Assembly: GCF_013149785.1 (NCBI RefSeq)
Contig: NZ_JABEZU010000001.1
Coordinates: 1,488,001 to 1,552,000 of the forward strand
Direction of reading: 5' to 3'
Length of the DNA: 64,000 bases
Origin: Isoptericola halotolerans
GTDB lineage: Bacteria > Actinomycetota > Actinomycetes > Actinomycetales > Cellulomonadaceae
Below, in pieces: positions 1 through 9,339 of this stretch. Each line of letters starts with the position of its first letter. The stretch's first letter is position 1. Below the pieces are notes generated by a model. The model did not search any database. It was not told where the DNA came from and was given only the letters and a program-made list of their open reading frames with translations. The position numbers and the translations under genes were made by a program.

Positions 1-54
1 TACCGGCACGTCGGGTTCGAGCGGGTCGGCACCTTCTCCACGGTGCTGTTCTGA
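1..54 (+). CDS. C-terminal end of a GNAT-type acetyltransferase (partial)
   Basis: Only the last 17 codons and the stop lie in the window. The peptide ends GFERVGTFSTVLF, the usual ending of actinobacterial GNAT proteins of the DUF4081 type, in which an aromatic Y-x-x-x-GF segment near the C-terminus closes the acetyl-CoA fold. Genes of this kind commonly sit just upstream of proS in actinobacteria, which fits the position here. The substrate cannot be guessed from the fragment. The family call rests on the short tail and on context. Confidence 0.6.
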   Translation, partial: YRHVGFERVGTFSTVLF

Positions 55-79
55 GCGCCGCGGTCCTGCTCACGCCTGG

Positions 80-985
80 TCAGCGCAGGAACTTCGACGT
101 GCGTCGGTCGGCCAGCGCCTGCCCGCCGGTCTGGCACGTCGCGCAGTACTGCAGGGAGCTGTCAGCGAAGCTCACCTCGCGCACGGTGTCCCCGCACACG
201 GGGCAGGTCTCGCCGGTGCGGCCGTGCACACGCATCGCGGTGCGCTTGGCGTCCTTGAGCTGCTCGGCGGGCCGGCCCACCGACGCGGCGACGGCAGCGC
301 GCAGGGTCTCGACGACCGTGACGTGCAGGGCGGCGACGTCGTCGTCGGTGAGCGACCGGGTGAGCCGGAAGGGCGACATGCCGGCCGCGTGCAGGATCTC
401 GTCCGAGTAGGCGTTGCCGATCCCTGCGATCGCGTGCTGGTCGCGCAGCAGCCCCTTGACCTGCTGGTTGCGGGCGTTCAGCAGGTCCTCGAGCGCCTCC
501 GGGGTGAACTGCGCGGACAGCGGCTCGATCCCGAGGGTGCGCACCTGCTCGACCTCCTGCGGGTCGCGGACGACGTGCACCGCGAGGCGCTTGCGGGTGC
601 CTGCCTCGGTGAGGTCGATGCCCGACCCGTCGTCGAGGCGCAGGCGGAGCGCCAGCGCCGCGCCTCTCGACGAGCCTCCGAGGCGGGGACGCACGGGTGT
701 GGTCGGGGCGGTCTCGTGCCAGCGCACCCAACCGCCGCGTGCCAGGTGGAAGACGAGGTGCAGGGCGCCGGGCTCCGACGCCCGCGGGTCCGGCGCGACG
801 GCGAGGTCCAGCCACTTGCCGTGCCGGACGGCGCCGTCGACCGTCCCACCGACGAGAGCGGTGACCGGCGGGTGGTGGGTCTTGAGCGCCGCGATCGCCG
901 CGACGTCGGCGGACACGACGGTTCGTCCGGTCGTCCGTTCGTCGAGGAACCGGGCGAGCGCCTCGACCTCGGGCAGCTCGGGCAT
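80..985 (-). CDS. Fpg/Nei-family DNA glycosylase / AP lyase
   Basis: This 301-residue protein should excise oxidised bases and cut the resulting abasic site. It starts MPELPEVEAL, so after Met removal Pro2 is the Schiff-base nucleophile and Glu3 the catalytic acid. The conserved Lys57 lies in RHGKW. A C-terminal zinc finger has CPVC at 261-264 and CATC at 281-284 and is followed by the QTGGQ motif of the FPG finger. The ATG at 985 gives the required MPEL start; the frame runs much further upstream, but that part is antisense to proS. It is divergent from proS, 48 bp away. Whether the main substrate is 8-oxoguanine or oxidised pyrimidines cannot be decided here. A second, more distant paralogue lies at 40396-41205. 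Confidence 0.9.
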   Translation of the reverse strand: MPELPEVEALARFLDERTTGRTVVSADVAAIAALKTHHPPVTALVGGTVDGAVRHGKWLDLAVAPDPRASEPGALHLVFHLARGGWVRWHETAPTTPVRPRLGGSSRGAALALRLRLDDGSGIDLTEAGTRKRLAVHVVRDPQEVEQVRTLGIEPLSAQFTPEALEDLLNARNQQVKGLLRDQHAIAGIGNAYSDEILHAAGMSPFRLTRSLTDDDVAALHVTVVETLRAAVAASVGRPAEQLKDAKRTAMRVHGRTGETCPVCGDTVREVSFADSSLQYCATCQTGGQALADRRTSKFLR

Positions 986-1021
986 GCACCCAGTGTCGCC
1001 GAAGCACCCGGTGCGCGCCGC

Positions 1022-1027
1022 TAGGCT
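1022..1027 (+). promoter_or_regulatory. -10 box of proS, predicted leaderless
   Basis: TAGGCT ends 6 nt before the ATG at 1034, so transcription should start at the A of the start codon. No ribosome-binding site precedes the ATG. The TAGGCTGGGCG context recurs before pgsA. Confidence 0.6.
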
Positions 1028-1033
1028 GGGCGC

Positions 1034-2881
1034 ATGTCGATCGCGTCCCCCCGCAGCGCCGCCCGTCGTGGTGACCTGCTGAGGCTCTCCTCCTTGTTCG
1101 TCCGTACACTGCGCGAGGACCCGGTTGACGCCGAGGTCGCCAGCCACCGGCTGCTCGTGCGGGCCGGCTACATCCGCCGTGCGGCTCCGGGGGTCTACTC
1201 CTGGCTGCCCCTGGGGCTGCGGGTCCTGGCGAAGGTCGAGGCCGTCGTCCGCGAGGAGATGAACGCCATCGGCGCCCAGGAGGTCCACTTCCCGGCGCTG
1301 CTGCCGCGCGAGCCCTACGAGGCGACCGGACGCTGGAGCGAGTACGGCCCGAACCTCTTCCGGCTCCAGGACCGCAAGCAGGCGGACTACCTGCTCGCCC
1401 CGACGCACGAGGAGATGTTCACGCTCCTGGTCAAGGACCTGTACTCCTCGTACAAGGACCTCCCGCTGGCCCTGTACCAGGTCCAGACGAAGTACCGCGA
1501 CGAGGCGCGCCCGCGCGCCGGCCTGATCCGCGGCCGTGAGTTCATCATGAAGGACGCCTACTCCTTCGACATCGACGACGAGGGCCTGGCGCAGGCGTAC
1601 GAGCGCCAGCGCGGCGCCTACCAGCGGATCTTCGAGCGGCTCGGCCTGGACTTCGTCATCGTCTCGGCGACCTCGGGGGCCATGGGCGGGTCGCGCTCGG
1701 AGGAGTTCCTGTCGCCGTCGCCGATCGGTGAGGACACGTTCGTGCGGTCCGCCGGCGGCTACGCGGCGAACGTCGAGGCCGTGGTCACGACGGTGCCGGA
1801 CCCCGTGCCCTCCGACGACGCCCCGGCGGCGCACGTCGAGGACACACCGGACACGCCGACCATCGCCACGCTGGTGGACGTCGCCAACTCCGCGCACGCG
1901 CGGCCGGACCGGGCCTGGACGGCCGCCGACACGCTCAAGAACGTCGTGCTCGCCGTGAGGCAGCCCGACGGGTCGCGCGAGCTGTTGGTCGTCGGCCTGC
2001 CGGGGGACCGTGAGGTCGACGTCAAGCGGCTCGAGGCCGCCCTCGCGCCCGCCGAGGCGGAGCCCGCCACCGACGCCGACTTCGCGGCCCATCCCGAGCT
2101 GGTCAAGGGCTACATCGGCCCGGGCGTGCTCGGACCTCAGGGCAAGCAGCTGATCGACGCGGAGACCGGCGAGCCGCGTTCCGCGATCCGGTACCTGCTC
2201 GACCCGCGTGTGGTGGCGGGGACCCGGTGGATCACCGGGGCCGACGCACCCGGCAAGCACGTCTTCGACCTCGTCGCGGAGCGCGACTTCACCGCCGACG
2301 GCACCATCGAGGCCGCCGAGGTCCGGGCGGGCGACCCTGCTCCGGACGGCTCCGGGCCGCTCGAGCTGGCCCGTGGCATCGAGATCGGCCACATCTTCCA
2401 GCTCGGCCGCAAGTACGCCGAGGCGCTCGACCTCAAGGTCCTCGACCCGAACGGCAAGCAGACGGTCGTCACGATGGGCTCGTACGGGATCGGCGTCACC
2501 CGGGTGCTCGCCGCGCTCGCCGAGGCTCACCACGACGATCGCGGCCTGGCCTGGCCCGCGCACGTCGCCCCGGCCCACGTGCACGTGGTCGCGACGGGCA
2601 AGGGCGCCGAGGTGTTCGACGCCGCCGCCGACATCGCCGAGGGCCTGGCCGACCGGGGGGTCGAGGTCATCTACGACGACCGGCCCAAGGTGTCGCCCGG
2701 CGTGAAGTTCAAGGACGCCGAGCTGTTCGGCGTGCCGCTGCTCGTCGTCGTGGGCCGCGGGCTGGCAGACGGCGTGGTGGAGGTGCGCCCGCGGGCCGGT
2801 GACGCGGTGCAGGTGGCGGTGGCCGAGGCCGTGACGACGGTCGTCGACCGGGTCGAGGAGATGCTGTCCCGGAACGGGTGA
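1034..2881 (+). CDS. proS: Prolyl-tRNA synthetase
   Basis: This 615-residue class II synthetase charges tRNA-Pro. It is the bacterial-type enzyme: an N-terminal catalytic core (ADVAGYIRR-like segment followed by [13 protein letters not shown] and the motif-2 stretch [17 protein letters not shown]), an inserted editing domain at roughly residues 225-390 that clears mis-charged Ala-tRNA, and a C-terminal anticodon-binding domain ([13 protein letters not shown] onward). Motif 3 is visible as [13 protein letters not shown]. The ATG at 1034 lies exactly 6 nt after a TAGGCT box, supporting a leaderless start. The gene is flanked by the convergent DUF4439 lipoprotein gene and the divergent glycosylase gene. 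The length is normal for the family. Confidence 0.97.
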   Translation: MSIASPRSAARRGDLLRLSSLFVRTLREDPVDAEVASHRLLVRAGYIRRAAPGVYSWLPLGLRVLAKVEAVVREEMNAIGAQEVHFPALLPREPYEATGRWSEYGPNLFRLQDRKQADYLLAPTHEEMFTLLVKDLYSSYKDLPLALYQVQTKYRDEARPRAGLIRGREFIMKDAYSFDIDDEGLAQAYERQRGAYQRIFERLGLDFVIVSATSGAMGGSRSEEFLSPSPIGEDTFVRSAGGYAANVEAVVTTVPDPVPSDDAPAAHVEDTPDTPTIATLVDVANSAHARPDRAWTAADTLKNVVLAVRQPDGSRELLVVGLPGDREVDVKRLEAALAPAEAEPATDADFAAHPELVKGYIGPGVLGPQGKQLIDAETGEPRSAIRYLLDPRVVAGTRWITGADAPGKHVFDLVAERDFTADGTIEAAEVRAGDPAPDGSGPLELARGIEIGHIFQLGRKYAEALDLKVLDPNGKQTVVTMGSYGIGVTRVLAALAEAHHDDRGLAWPAHVAPAHVHVVATGKGAEVFDAAADIAEGLADRGVEVIYDDRPKVSPGVKFKDAELFGVPLLVVVGRGLADGVVEVRPRAGDAVQVAVAEAVTTVVDRVEEMLSRNG

Positions 2882-2903
2882 CGGCACCGGCCCAGGACTG
2901 GCG

Positions 2904-4073
2904 TCAGTCCTGCTGCTCGGGCAGGCCGGGGAACGGTACGGGGTCGGCGCCCCAGTCGTCGAGGACGACGGCGGACTCCACGAGGAGGTCGACCAGGATC
3001 GCCCGCGTGCTCGGGGCCGTCGTCCCGATCAAGGTGGCGTAGCCGGTGGCCAGGTCGTTCTCGACCGCCCGCACCAGGGCGGCGTCGCCGGGTTCGCGCG
3101 GCACGGCGTAGGCGACCTGGCGTGGGTCCTGGTCGGTGCGGCTGGTCCCGGCGACGTCCGCCCACGCCTGCGCGCGGGCGGTGTGCTGGTCGGCCCGGTC
3201 GGCCAGGCGCTCCCGCTCGTCACCGGACGTCAGCGCGGCGCGGAGCCGCAGCGCGTAGCCGGCGGAGTCCTCGGACTCGACGAGCGTGCGCAGGTCGCTC
3301 GCCGTGAGCCCGCGAGGCACCACCGCCGGCTCGTCGGAGTCGGGCACGGTGCTCGAGATCCCGTCCGGTGCCACGTCCTCGGAGGGCTCGTCCGAGGGCT
3401 CGACCTCGGCCGGCGCGGCGAGCAGCGACAGGGCCGAGGCGGCGTCGTCCGAGGGCTCGGCCGCGCTGTCGTCCTCCTCCTCGTCGCCCGGGGCGATCTC
3501 GGCCGGCCGGGGGACGACCGGGACGACCGGGGGCGGCAGGTCACCGTCGACGTACTCCACGACGCGACGCGCCGAGACGGCCTGTGCGGCACCGACGGAG
3601 GCCAGGAGCCGGGCGAGCGGACCGTCGCCGGTCGTACCGGCGGCGGTGCGGCTGCGGCCGGAGGCGTCCACGAGCGCGTCGACCACGTCCTGCAGGCTCG
3701 TCCGCTCCTCGTCCGCGGAGGTCTCCGGGGACGACTCGGGAGAGCCTTCCGGCTCCAGCCCGGAGTCGTACTCGCCGCCGAGCTCGTCGGCCTGCTCGCG
3801 TGACTCGGTGGCGACCCGCTCGAGCTCGGCCGTGAGCCTCGGCCGGCGACCGTCGAGCCGGTCGATCGCGACCTCCGCCAGCTCGGCGACGTAGAGGGCG
3901 TCGGAGACCGCTGTCCTGCGCACGATCTCGATGGTGTCGGGGACGGGCTCCCCCGGCGGGGGCGTCTCGAGCCGCAGCCCGCAACCCGACAGCACGACGG
4001 CGACGACCAGGCCGACGACGGCGACCCGGCCACGACGTCGGGTCGCCGGGGCTGGGGTGGGGTGCGGTTCCAT
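2904..4073 (-). CDS. Lipoprotein with DUF4439 (ferritin-like) domain
   Basis: The protein has 389 residues from the ATG at 4073. A basic N-terminus (TRRRGR) and a hydrophobic stretch end in the lipobox LSGC, so Cys31 should be lipidated and the protein anchored outside the membrane. The middle is low-complexity and acidic. The last ~130 residues (SAGYALRLRAAL... to ...ESAVVLDDWG) match the helical DUF4439 domain, found next to proS/rimP in many actinobacteria. Its role is unknown. A GTG six codons upstream (4091) is possible, but the ATG gives the better signal peptide. The gene is convergent with proS and divergent from rimP. Confidence 0.75.
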   Translation of the reverse strand: MEPHPTPAPATRRRGRVAVVGLVVAVVLSGCGLRLETPPPGEPVPDTIEIVRRTAVSDALYVAELAEVAIDRLDGRRPRLTAELERVATESREQADELGGEYDSGLEPEGSPESSPETSADEERTSLQDVVDALVDASGRSRTAAGTTGDGPLARLLASVGAAQAVSARRVVEYVDGDLPPPVVPVVPRPAEIAPGDEEEDDSAAEPSDDAASALSLLAAPAEVEPSDEPSEDVAPDGISSTVPDSDEPAVVPRGLTASDLRTLVESEDSAGYALRLRAALTSGDERERLADRADQHTARAQAWADVAGTSRTDQDPRQVAYAVPREPGDAALVRAVENDLATGYATLIGTTAPSTRAILVDLLVESAVVLDDWGADPVPFPGLPEQQD

Positions 4074-4158
4074 CGTGCCTGATCTTGCCACGTCGCGATG
4101 TGACGTTCCTCCACCTGGTGGCGCGGGTCGTTCGGCACGCGTGCCCTGCGGCGTTCGT

Positions 4159-4164
4159 TAGGCT
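4159..4164 (+). promoter_or_regulatory. -10 box for the rimP-nusA-infB operon
   Basis: TAGGCT lies about 74 nt before the rimP start, in the divergent gap to the lipoprotein gene. No convincing -35 is seen. It is a candidate start for the translation-factor operon. Confidence 0.4.
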
Positions 4165-4237
4165 GGACGACGCACGACGTACAACGACACACCGGCCGCG
4201 GGACGTCCCGGCGCGGGAGAACCCACGGGAGGCATCC

Positions 4238-4762
4238 ATGGCAGCAGAGCGGAGCCATACCTCGGACGATCGTGTCCGGTCGGTGGTGGGCCCGGTCGTC
4301 GATTCCGCCGGGCTGTACCTCGAGGACGCACGCGTGGTGCGGGCGGGAAACCGGTCCGTGGTGCGGATCACGATCGACCTGACGCAGGACGAGCTCGGGA
4401 GCCTGGACTCGGACCGGCTCGGGGACGCCTCGCGCGCGATCTCGGCCGCCCTCGACGAGGCCGACGTCGTCCGGGGCCAGTACACGCTCGAGGTGTCGAC
4501 GCCCGGCGCCTCGCGCCCGTTGACGGAGCCTCGCCACTTCCGCCGCGCGCGGACGCGCCGGGTCGTCCTGACGCTGGTCGACGGCGGTGCGGCGTCGGGC
4601 CGGCTGCGCGACGTGGTCGGCGCGGCGGGCGACGAGGAGCTGGTGCTCGACGACGGGACGCACATCGCGCTCGCGCAGGTGCGCCGGGGCAAGGTCGAGG
4701 TCGAGCTGAAGCGGCTCGAGGACGAAGATGCGGGCGCCGCCCGCGACGGTGAGGAGGGCTGA
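4238..4762 (+). CDS. rimP: Ribosome maturation factor RimP
   Basis: This 174-residue protein assists 30S subunit maturation. It has the two RimP modules: an N-terminal alpha/beta domain with [22 protein letters not shown], followed by the segment [28 protein letters not shown], a signature of the family, and a C-terminal SH3-like barrel ending [10 protein letters not shown]. The start is the ATG at 4238, preceded by GGGAGG at a good distance; the frame is open further upstream without a better start. nusA follows after 2 nt, so rimP and nusA are co-transcribed, as in most bacteria. Confidence 0.93.
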   Translation: MAAERSHTSDDRVRSVVGPVVDSAGLYLEDARVVRAGNRSVVRITIDLTQDELGSLDSDRLGDASRAISAALDEADVVRGQYTLEVSTPGASRPLTEPRHFRRARTRRVVLTLVDGGAASGRLRDVVGAAGDEELVLDDGTHIALAQVRRGKVEVELKRLEDEDAGAARDGEEG

Positions 4763-4764
4763 CG

Positions 4765-5805
4765 ATGGACATCGACATGAGTGCGCTGAGACTTCTGGAG
4801 CGCGAGAGGGAGATCAGCCTGGACGTCCTGGTCGGGGCCATCGAGGAGGCGCTCCTGTCCGCCTACCACCGGACGCCGGACGCCTATCAGAACGCCCGGG
4901 TCGAGCTCGACCGGCGTTCCGGACACGTCACGGTCCACGCCCGCGAGGCGATCCGCACCCCGGACCCCGAAGATCCCGAGGGACGCGACCTCGTCGAGCT
5001 CGGACCGGAGTTCGACCACACACCGGCGAACTTCGGCCGCATCGCGACCGCCACGGCGCGCCAGGTCATCGTCCAGCGACTGCGTGACGCCGAGGACGAC
5101 CAGGTCCTGGGCATGTTCCGCGGCAAGGAGGGCGAGGTGCTCGCGGGCGTGATCCAGCAGGGCCGCGACCCCCGGGTCGTCCTCGTCGACGTCGGCGGTA
5201 CCGAGGCCGTGCTGCCGCCGCACGAGCAGGTGCCGGGTGAGGACTACACCCACGGCGAGCGCCTGCGCGGCTACGTGGTGGAGGTCTCACGGGGGATGAA
5301 GGGCGCTCAGGTCACCCTGAGCCGCACGCATCCCGGGCTGGTGCGCAAGCTGTTCGAGCTCGAGGTCCCGGAGGTCGCCGACGGGTCGGTGGAGATCACC
5401 GCCGTGGCGCGCGAGGCCGGGCACCGCACGAAGGTCGCGGTGCGTTCGAAGGTCAGCGGGCTCAACGCGAAGGGTGCCTGCATCGGTCCGATGGGTTCGC
5501 GTGTCCGTGCCGTGATGGCTGAGCTGCACGGCGAGAAGATCGATCTGGTCGACCACAGCGACGACCCGGCCCGCTTCGTGGCCAACGCCCTGTCGCCTGC
5601 TCGTGTGAGCTCGGTCACGGTCGTGGACGCCGACGCCCGGGCGGCGCGTGCCGTCGTCCCGGACTACCAGCTGTCGCTCGCGATCGGCAAGGAAGGGCAG
5701 AACGCCCGCCTTGCGGCCAAGCTCACCGGGTGGCGGATCGACATCCGCTCGGACGAGGAGTCGACGGGGTCGGGCGCCGAGGGTGCGCCGGACGAGGACG
5801 CCTGA
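4765..5805 (+). CDS. nusA: Transcription termination/antitermination factor NusA
   Basis: This 346-residue RNA polymerase-binding protein modulates pausing, termination and antitermination. The order is an N-terminal polymerase-binding domain (to about residue 120), an S1 domain ([13 protein letters not shown]... to ...QVTLSRTHP) and two KH domains ([20 protein letters not shown] and [20 protein letters not shown]). It lacks the C-terminal acidic repeats of the E. coli protein, which is normal in actinobacteria. The ATG follows the rimP stop after 2 nt, so translation is probably coupled. Confidence 0.96.
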   Translation: MDIDMSALRLLEREREISLDVLVGAIEEALLSAYHRTPDAYQNARVELDRRSGHVTVHAREAIRTPDPEDPEGRDLVELGPEFDHTPANFGRIATATARQVIVQRLRDAEDDQVLGMFRGKEGEVLAGVIQQGRDPRVVLVDVGGTEAVLPPHEQVPGEDYTHGERLRGYVVEVSRGMKGAQVTLSRTHPGLVRKLFELEVPEVADGSVEITAVAREAGHRTKVAVRSKVSGLNAKGACIGPMGSRVRAVMAELHGEKIDLVDHSDDPARFVANALSPARVSSVTVVDADARAARAVVPDYQLSLAIGKEGQNARLAAKLTGWRIDIRSDEESTGSGAEGAPDEDA

Positions 5806-5819
5806 GCTGGTCGAGAGCC

Positions 5820-6179
5820 GTGAGCAGTCACGTTAGACTGGCCAGGACCGGGTCACGCGACCAGGGTCCGACGCGCCCGCACCATTCCACGCCCACGTCG
5901 GCGGGACCGGTGCGCACCTGCGTCGGATGCCGGGACCGTGACCTGCGGTCGGACCTCCTGCGGCTGGTGCTCGCGGCGGCCGACGGCGTACCCGCGGGGG
6001 AACCTCGGGTGGTCGTGGACGTCCGTGGGAGCCTGTCGGGGCGAGGGGCCTGGATCCATCCGGTCCTCGCCTGCCTGGATCTCGCCGTCCGGCGGCGAGC
6101 CGTGCCGCGCGCTCTGCGTGCTGCCGGCCCGCTCGACCTGACGGCGGTCCGGGCATATCTGGAGCAGCAGGACCGTTGA
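5820..6179 (+). CDS. ylxR: YlxR family RNA-binding protein
   Basis: This small basic protein of the YlxR/DUF448 family carries the signature [19 protein letters not shown] and later GRGAWIHP, with cysteines in CVGC. Family members bind RNA and sit between nusA and infB; some affect RNase P activity, which cannot be inferred here. The start is uncertain. GTG 5820 follows nusA closely, but a TAGACT box at 5834-5839 lies inside that version, and GTG 5910, five nt before the RTCVGC codons, would give a shorter protein typical of the family. The stop at 6177-6179 is firm. Confidence 0.85.
   Translation: MSSHVRLARTGSRDQGPTRPHHSTPTSAGPVRTCVGCRDRDLRSDLLRLVLAAADGVPAGEPRVVVDVRGSLSGRGAWIHPVLACLDLAVRRRAVPRALRAAGPLDLTAVRAYLEQQDR
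5834..5839 (+). promoter_or_regulatory. Possible internal -10 box before ylxR/infB
   Basis: TAGACT lies just after nusA. If used, ylxR would be read from GTG 5910 and infB would have its own promoter within the operon. No clear -35 is seen. Confidence 0.35.
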
Positions 6180-6186
6180 ACGACCT

Positions 6187-6207
6187 GGCGGCACCGTCGG
6201 TGCCGCC
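6187..6207 (+). terminator. Perfect 9-bp hairpin after ylxR
   Basis: GGCGGCACC and GGTGCCGCC flank a 3-nt GTC loop, 7 nt after the ylxR stop. No T-run follows. It could be a weak terminator or attenuator, or protect the upstream 3' end; it is the first element of the unusual infB leader. Confidence 0.45.
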
Positions 6208-6279
6208 CGGCTGACACGACCGGACGCCATCGTCCGGCCGCACCACGCGTACATCGACAAGGAAGCGGGTCAGAAGCCG

Positions 6280-6294
6280 ATGGGCACCCGATGA
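6280..6294 (+). CDS. Leader mini-ORF 1 (MGTR) before infB
   Basis: ATG GGC ACC CGA TGA encodes four residues. Its stop overlaps the start of the next mini-ORF by the bases ATGA. A purine-rich AAGGAAG lies about 14 nt upstream of the ATG, rather far for a ribosome-binding site. Translation is inferred only from the arrangement. Confidence 0.4.
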   Translation: MGTR

Positions 6295-6308
6295 GTCCCC
6301 AGCGATGA
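6291..6308 (+). CDS. Leader mini-ORF 2 (MSPQR) before infB
   Basis: ATG AGT CCC CAG CGA TGA encodes five residues. It starts inside the stop of mini-ORF 1 and its own stop overlaps the start of mini-ORF 3, both by ATGA. Like mini-ORF 1 it ends in the arginine codon CGA. Confidence 0.4.
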   Translation: MSPQR

Positions 6309-6322
6309 GTACTCGGTACTAA
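6305..6322 (+). CDS. Leader mini-ORF 3 (MSTRY) before infB
   Basis: ATG AGT ACT CGG TAC TAA encodes five residues and ends the chain. Its stop is 43 nt before the infB GTG and 11 nt before the hairpin that covers the infB ribosome-binding site, so a ribosome terminating here would stand next to that hairpin. Confidence 0.4.
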   Translation: MSTRY

Positions 6323-6333
6323 CGACGGTCCTG

Positions 6334-6363
6334 CCTGTTCTCGGTGGGGCCGAGACAGGAGAG
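6334..6363 (+). promoter_or_regulatory. Hairpin sequestering part of the infB ribosome-binding site
   Basis: CCTGT-T-CTCGG (6334-6344) pairs with CCGAGACAGG (6350-6359): 10 bp with one bulged T and a TGGGG loop. The infB Shine-Dalgarno sequence AGGAGAG runs from 6357 to 6363, so its first three bases are in the stem. This is a plausible on/off element for infB translation. Confidence 0.5.
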
Positions 6364-6365
6364 AT

Positions 6366-9251
6366 GTGGCGAAGATCCGCGTCCACGAGCTGGCGAAGCA
6401 GCTCGGAGTGGAGAGCAAGACCTTGATGGCCGAGCTGAAGGCGTCGGGCGAGTTCGTCCGATCGGCCTCCTCGACCCTCGAGGCACCGGTCGAGCGCACG
6501 ATGCGCGACAAGTTCCAGGGCGGCGCCGGCGGTGAGCAGGGTGCGAAGAGCGCTCCGGCCGCGGCGAAGAAGCCCGCAGCGCCCAAGCCGGGCGCTCGGA
6601 ACGCGCCGGCGAAGCCTGCCCCGGCCGAGCCCGCGGCCGCACCGGCCGATGAGCCCGCGGCGGCACAGCCCGCGCCCGCACCCGAGGCCACGCCTCGGGC
6701 GGAAGCCGAGCCCGCGGCCGAGGCGTCGAAGGCGGCCGCACCTCGCTCGGGTGGTGCGCCCAAGCCGGGTGCCGCCCCGAAGCCGGGTGCTGCGCCCAAG
6801 CCTGCGGCTGCGCCCAAGCCTGCTGCGGGGCCGAAGCCGGGCTCCAAGCCCGCGGGCCAGCAGCGGTCCGGTGGCCGCGGTGGCAGCCCTCGACCGGGCA
6901 ACAACCCCTATGCCTCGCAGCAGGGCATGCAGCGCTCGGGCGGTCCCCGCCCGGGCAACAACCCGTACGCGTCGCAGCAGGGTATGCAGCGCCCGCAGCG
7001 GGGCGAGTCCGGACCGGCCGCCCAGGGCGAGCGTCCTGGTGGCCCCCGCCCGGGTGGCCCGCGCCCCGCGGCTCCGCGCCCCGGCGGTCCGCGCCCCAAC
7101 CCGGGCATGATGCCCGGCAAGACGAGCATGCCCCGCCCGGGCGAGCGTCCGGCCGCGGGCGGTCGCGGTGGTGGCGGCGGTCGTGGTCGTGGCGGTCAGG
7201 GCGGCGGTCCCGGTGGCCCCGGTGGTGCCGGTGCGGCCCCCGGTGGTCGCGGAGGCGGCATGCGTCCTGGCGGCGGCGGTGGCTTCCGCGGTCGCGGTGG
7301 TGCCGGTCGCGGCAGCACGCAGGGTGCGTTCGGTCGTGCCGGCGGTCGTCCCGTCCGGGGACGGAAGTCGAAGCGGGCGAAGCGCCAGGAGTTCGAGGCG
7401 ATGCAGGCTCCGTCGCTCGGTGGCGTCAGCGTCCCGCGCGGCAACGGTCAGACGGTCGTCCGCCTGCGCCACGGCGCCTCGCTGAACGACTTCGCCGACA
7501 AGATCGACGCGAACCCTGCGTCGCTCGTCACCGTGCTGTTCCACCTCGGTGAGATGGCGACGGCGACGCAGTCCCTCGACGAGGACACCTTCGCGACGCT
7601 GGGCGTCGAGCTCGGCTACCGGATCGAGATGGTCTCCGCCGAGGAGGAGGACCGCGAGCTGCTCGGGGCCTTCGACATCGACCTCGAGGCCGAGGAGGCC
7701 GCCGAGGACGACGAGGACCTGTTCCCGCGTCCGCCGGTCGTGACCGTCATGGGTCACGTCGACCACGGTAAGACCAAGCTGCTCGACGCCATCCGTTCCA
7801 CCGATGTGGTGGCCGGTGAAGCGGGCGGGATCACCCAGCACATCGGTGCCTACCAGGTCCACACCGAGCACGAGGGTGCGGACCGTGCCGTGACGTTCAT
7901 CGACACGCCGGGCCACGAGGCGTTCACCGCCATGCGTGCCCGTGGTGCCAAGGTCACGGACATCGCGATCCTCGTGGTGGCCGCGGACGACGGCGTGATG
8001 CCGCAGACGATCGAGGCGCTGAACCACGCCCAGGCGGCCGATGTGCCGATCGTGGTCGCGGTCAACAAGGTGGACAAGGAGGGCGCGAACCCGGACAAGA
8101 TCCGTCAGCAGCTCACCGAGTACAACCTGGTGGCCGAGGAGTACGGCGGCGAGACGATGTTCGTCGACGTCTCCGCCCTGCGGCGTCAGGGCATCGACGC
8201 GTTGCTGGAGGCCGTGCTGCTCACGGCGGACGCGGCGCTCGACCTGCGGGCCAACCCTGAGAAGGACGCCCGCGGTGTCGCGATCGAGGCACACCTCGAC
8301 AAGGGCCGCGGCCCGGTGGCCACGGTGCTGGTGCAGTCCGGCACGCTGAGCGTCGGTGACGCGATCGTCGCGGGCACGGCGCACGGGCGCGTGCGCGCCA
8401 TGTTCGACGAGCACGGCGAGTCGGTCCGCGAGGCGGGCCCGGCGCGCCCGGTCCTGGTGCTGGGGCTCGCCTCGGTGCCGGGTGCCGGGGACACCTTCCT
8501 GGTGGCTCCGGACGAGCGGACCGGTCGGCAGATCGCCGAGAAGCGCGAGGCGGCCGAGCGTGCTGCCCTCCTGGCGAAGCGTCGCAAGCGCATCAGCCTC
8601 GAGGACTTCACCAAGGCGCTGGAGCAGGGCAAGGTCGAGACCCTCAACCTGGTCCTCAAGGGCGACGTCTCCGGTGCCGTGGAGGCACTCGAGGACGCGC
8701 TGCTCAAGATCGACGTGGGCGACGAGGTCGACCTGCGGGTCATCCACCGCGGTGTCGGCGACATCACGCAGAACGACGTGAACCTGGCCACGGTGGACAA
8801 CGCCGTGATCATCGGCTTCAACGTCCGTTACGGCGAGCGTGTCGAGGACCTGGCGGAGCGCGAGGGCGTGGACGTCAAGTTCTACTCGGTCATCTACCAG
8901 GCGATCGACGACATCGAGGCGGCCCTCAAGGGCATGCTCAAGCCGGAGTTCGAGGAGGCGAAGCTCGGCAGCGCCGAGATCCGCCAGGTCTTCCGTTCCT
9001 CCAAGTTCGGCAACATCGCCGGTTCGATCGTCCGGTCCGGCACCATCCGACGGAACTCCAAGGCGCGCGTCCTGCGCGACGGCAAGGTCGTCGGGGACAA
9101 CCTCACGGTGGAGTCGCTGCGACGCGAGAAGGATGACGTCACCGAGGTCCGCGAGGGCTTCGAGTGCGGTATCGGTCTCGGGTCGTTCAACGACGTCACC
9201 GAGGGTGACATCATCGAGACCTTCGAGATGCGCGAGATCCCGCGCGACTGA
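6366..9251 (+). CDS. infB: Translation initiation factor IF-2
   Basis: This 961-residue GTPase delivers initiator tRNA to the 30S subunit. Residues 1-52 form the IF2 N-terminal domain ([19 protein letters not shown]). A long Ala/Pro-rich then Arg/Gly/Pro-rich linker (about 60-335) contains two copies of the 15-residue block [15 protein letters not shown], 20 residues apart. The G domain has GHVDHGKT at 463-470, DTPGHEAF, and NKVD at 567-570, followed by the IF2 beta-barrels and the C-terminal fMet-tRNA-binding domain. The GTG at 6366 has AGGAGAG just upstream. The leader carries mini-ORFs and a hairpin that may control expression. Confidence 0.97.
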   Translation: MAKIRVHELAKQLGVESKTLMAELKASGEFVRSASSTLEAPVERTMRDKFQGGAGGEQGAKSAPAAAKKPAAPKPGARNAPAKPAPAEPAAAPADEPAAAQPAPAPEATPRAEAEPAAEASKAAAPRSGGAPKPGAAPKPGAAPKPAAAPKPAAGPKPGSKPAGQQRSGGRGGSPRPGNNPYASQQGMQRSGGPRPGNNPYASQQGMQRPQRGESGPAAQGERPGGPRPGGPRPAAPRPGGPRPNPGMMPGKTSMPRPGERPAAGGRGGGGGRGRGGQGGGPGGPGGAGAAPGGRGGGMRPGGGGGFRGRGGAGRGSTQGAFGRAGGRPVRGRKSKRAKRQEFEAMQAPSLGGVSVPRGNGQTVVRLRHGASLNDFADKIDANPASLVTVLFHLGEMATATQSLDEDTFATLGVELGYRIEMVSAEEEDRELLGAFDIDLEAEEAAEDDEDLFPRPPVVTVMGHVDHGKTKLLDAIRSTDVVAGEAGGITQHIGAYQVHTEHEGADRAVTFIDTPGHEAFTAMRARGAKVTDIAILVVAADDGVMPQTIEALNHAQAADVPIVVAVNKVDKEGANPDKIRQQLTEYNLVAEEYGGETMFVDVSALRRQGIDALLEAVLLTADAALDLRANPEKDARGVAIEAHLDKGRGPVATVLVQSGTLSVGDAIVAGTAHGRVRAMFDEHGESVREAGPARPVLVLGLASVPGAGDTFLVAPDERTGRQIAEKREAAERAALLAKRRKRISLEDFTKALEQGKVETLNLVLKGDVSGAVEALEDALLKIDVGDEVDLRVIHRGVGDITQNDVNLATVDNAVIIGFNVRYGERVEDLAEREGVDVKFYSVIYQAIDDIEAALKGMLKPEFEEAKLGSAEIRQVFRSSKFGNIAGSIVRSGTIRRNSKARVLRDGKVVGDNLTVESLRREKDDVTEVREGFECGIGLGSFNDVTEGDIIETFEMREIPRD
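6890..7010 (+). repeat. Tandem 20-codon repeat inside infB
   Basis: Two adjacent copies of a 60-nt unit encode [15 protein letters not shown] plus a variable tail. The copies differ mainly at third positions (for example CCCTATGCC against CCGTACGCG), so the duplication is old and kept at protein level. It lies in the disordered linker. Confidence 0.8.
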
Positions 9252-9261
9252 GGTCGACAAC

Positions 9262-9321
9262 CGCCGACGGCGTCCCGCCCGTCCCGCTGACCGCAGCGGT
9301 GGCGGCGGGGCGCCGTCGGCG
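9262..9321 (+). terminator. Large stem-loop between infB and rbfA
   Basis: Bases 9262-9279 pair with 9304-9321 over 18 bp with one T.G pair. A second hairpin (CCGCTG/CAGCGG, loop ACCG, 9284-9299) sits inside the loop. The structure starts 10 nt after the infB stop and ends 18 nt before rbfA. There is no T-tract, so it may be a processing or attenuation element, not a full terminator. Confidence 0.6.
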
Positions 9322-9339
9322 TCACGAGAGGGAGCACGG

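Noticed and set aside
4765-5805. Possible truncation of NusA compared with E. coli
   Set aside because: Actinobacterial NusA naturally lacks the C-terminal repeats; N-domain, S1 and both KH domains are complete.
6540-7370. Low-complexity Ala/Pro/Gly/Arg stretch that might signal a frameshift in infB
   Set aside because: The frame is continuous from the N-terminal IF2 domain to the G domain, and such linkers are typical of actinobacterial IF2.
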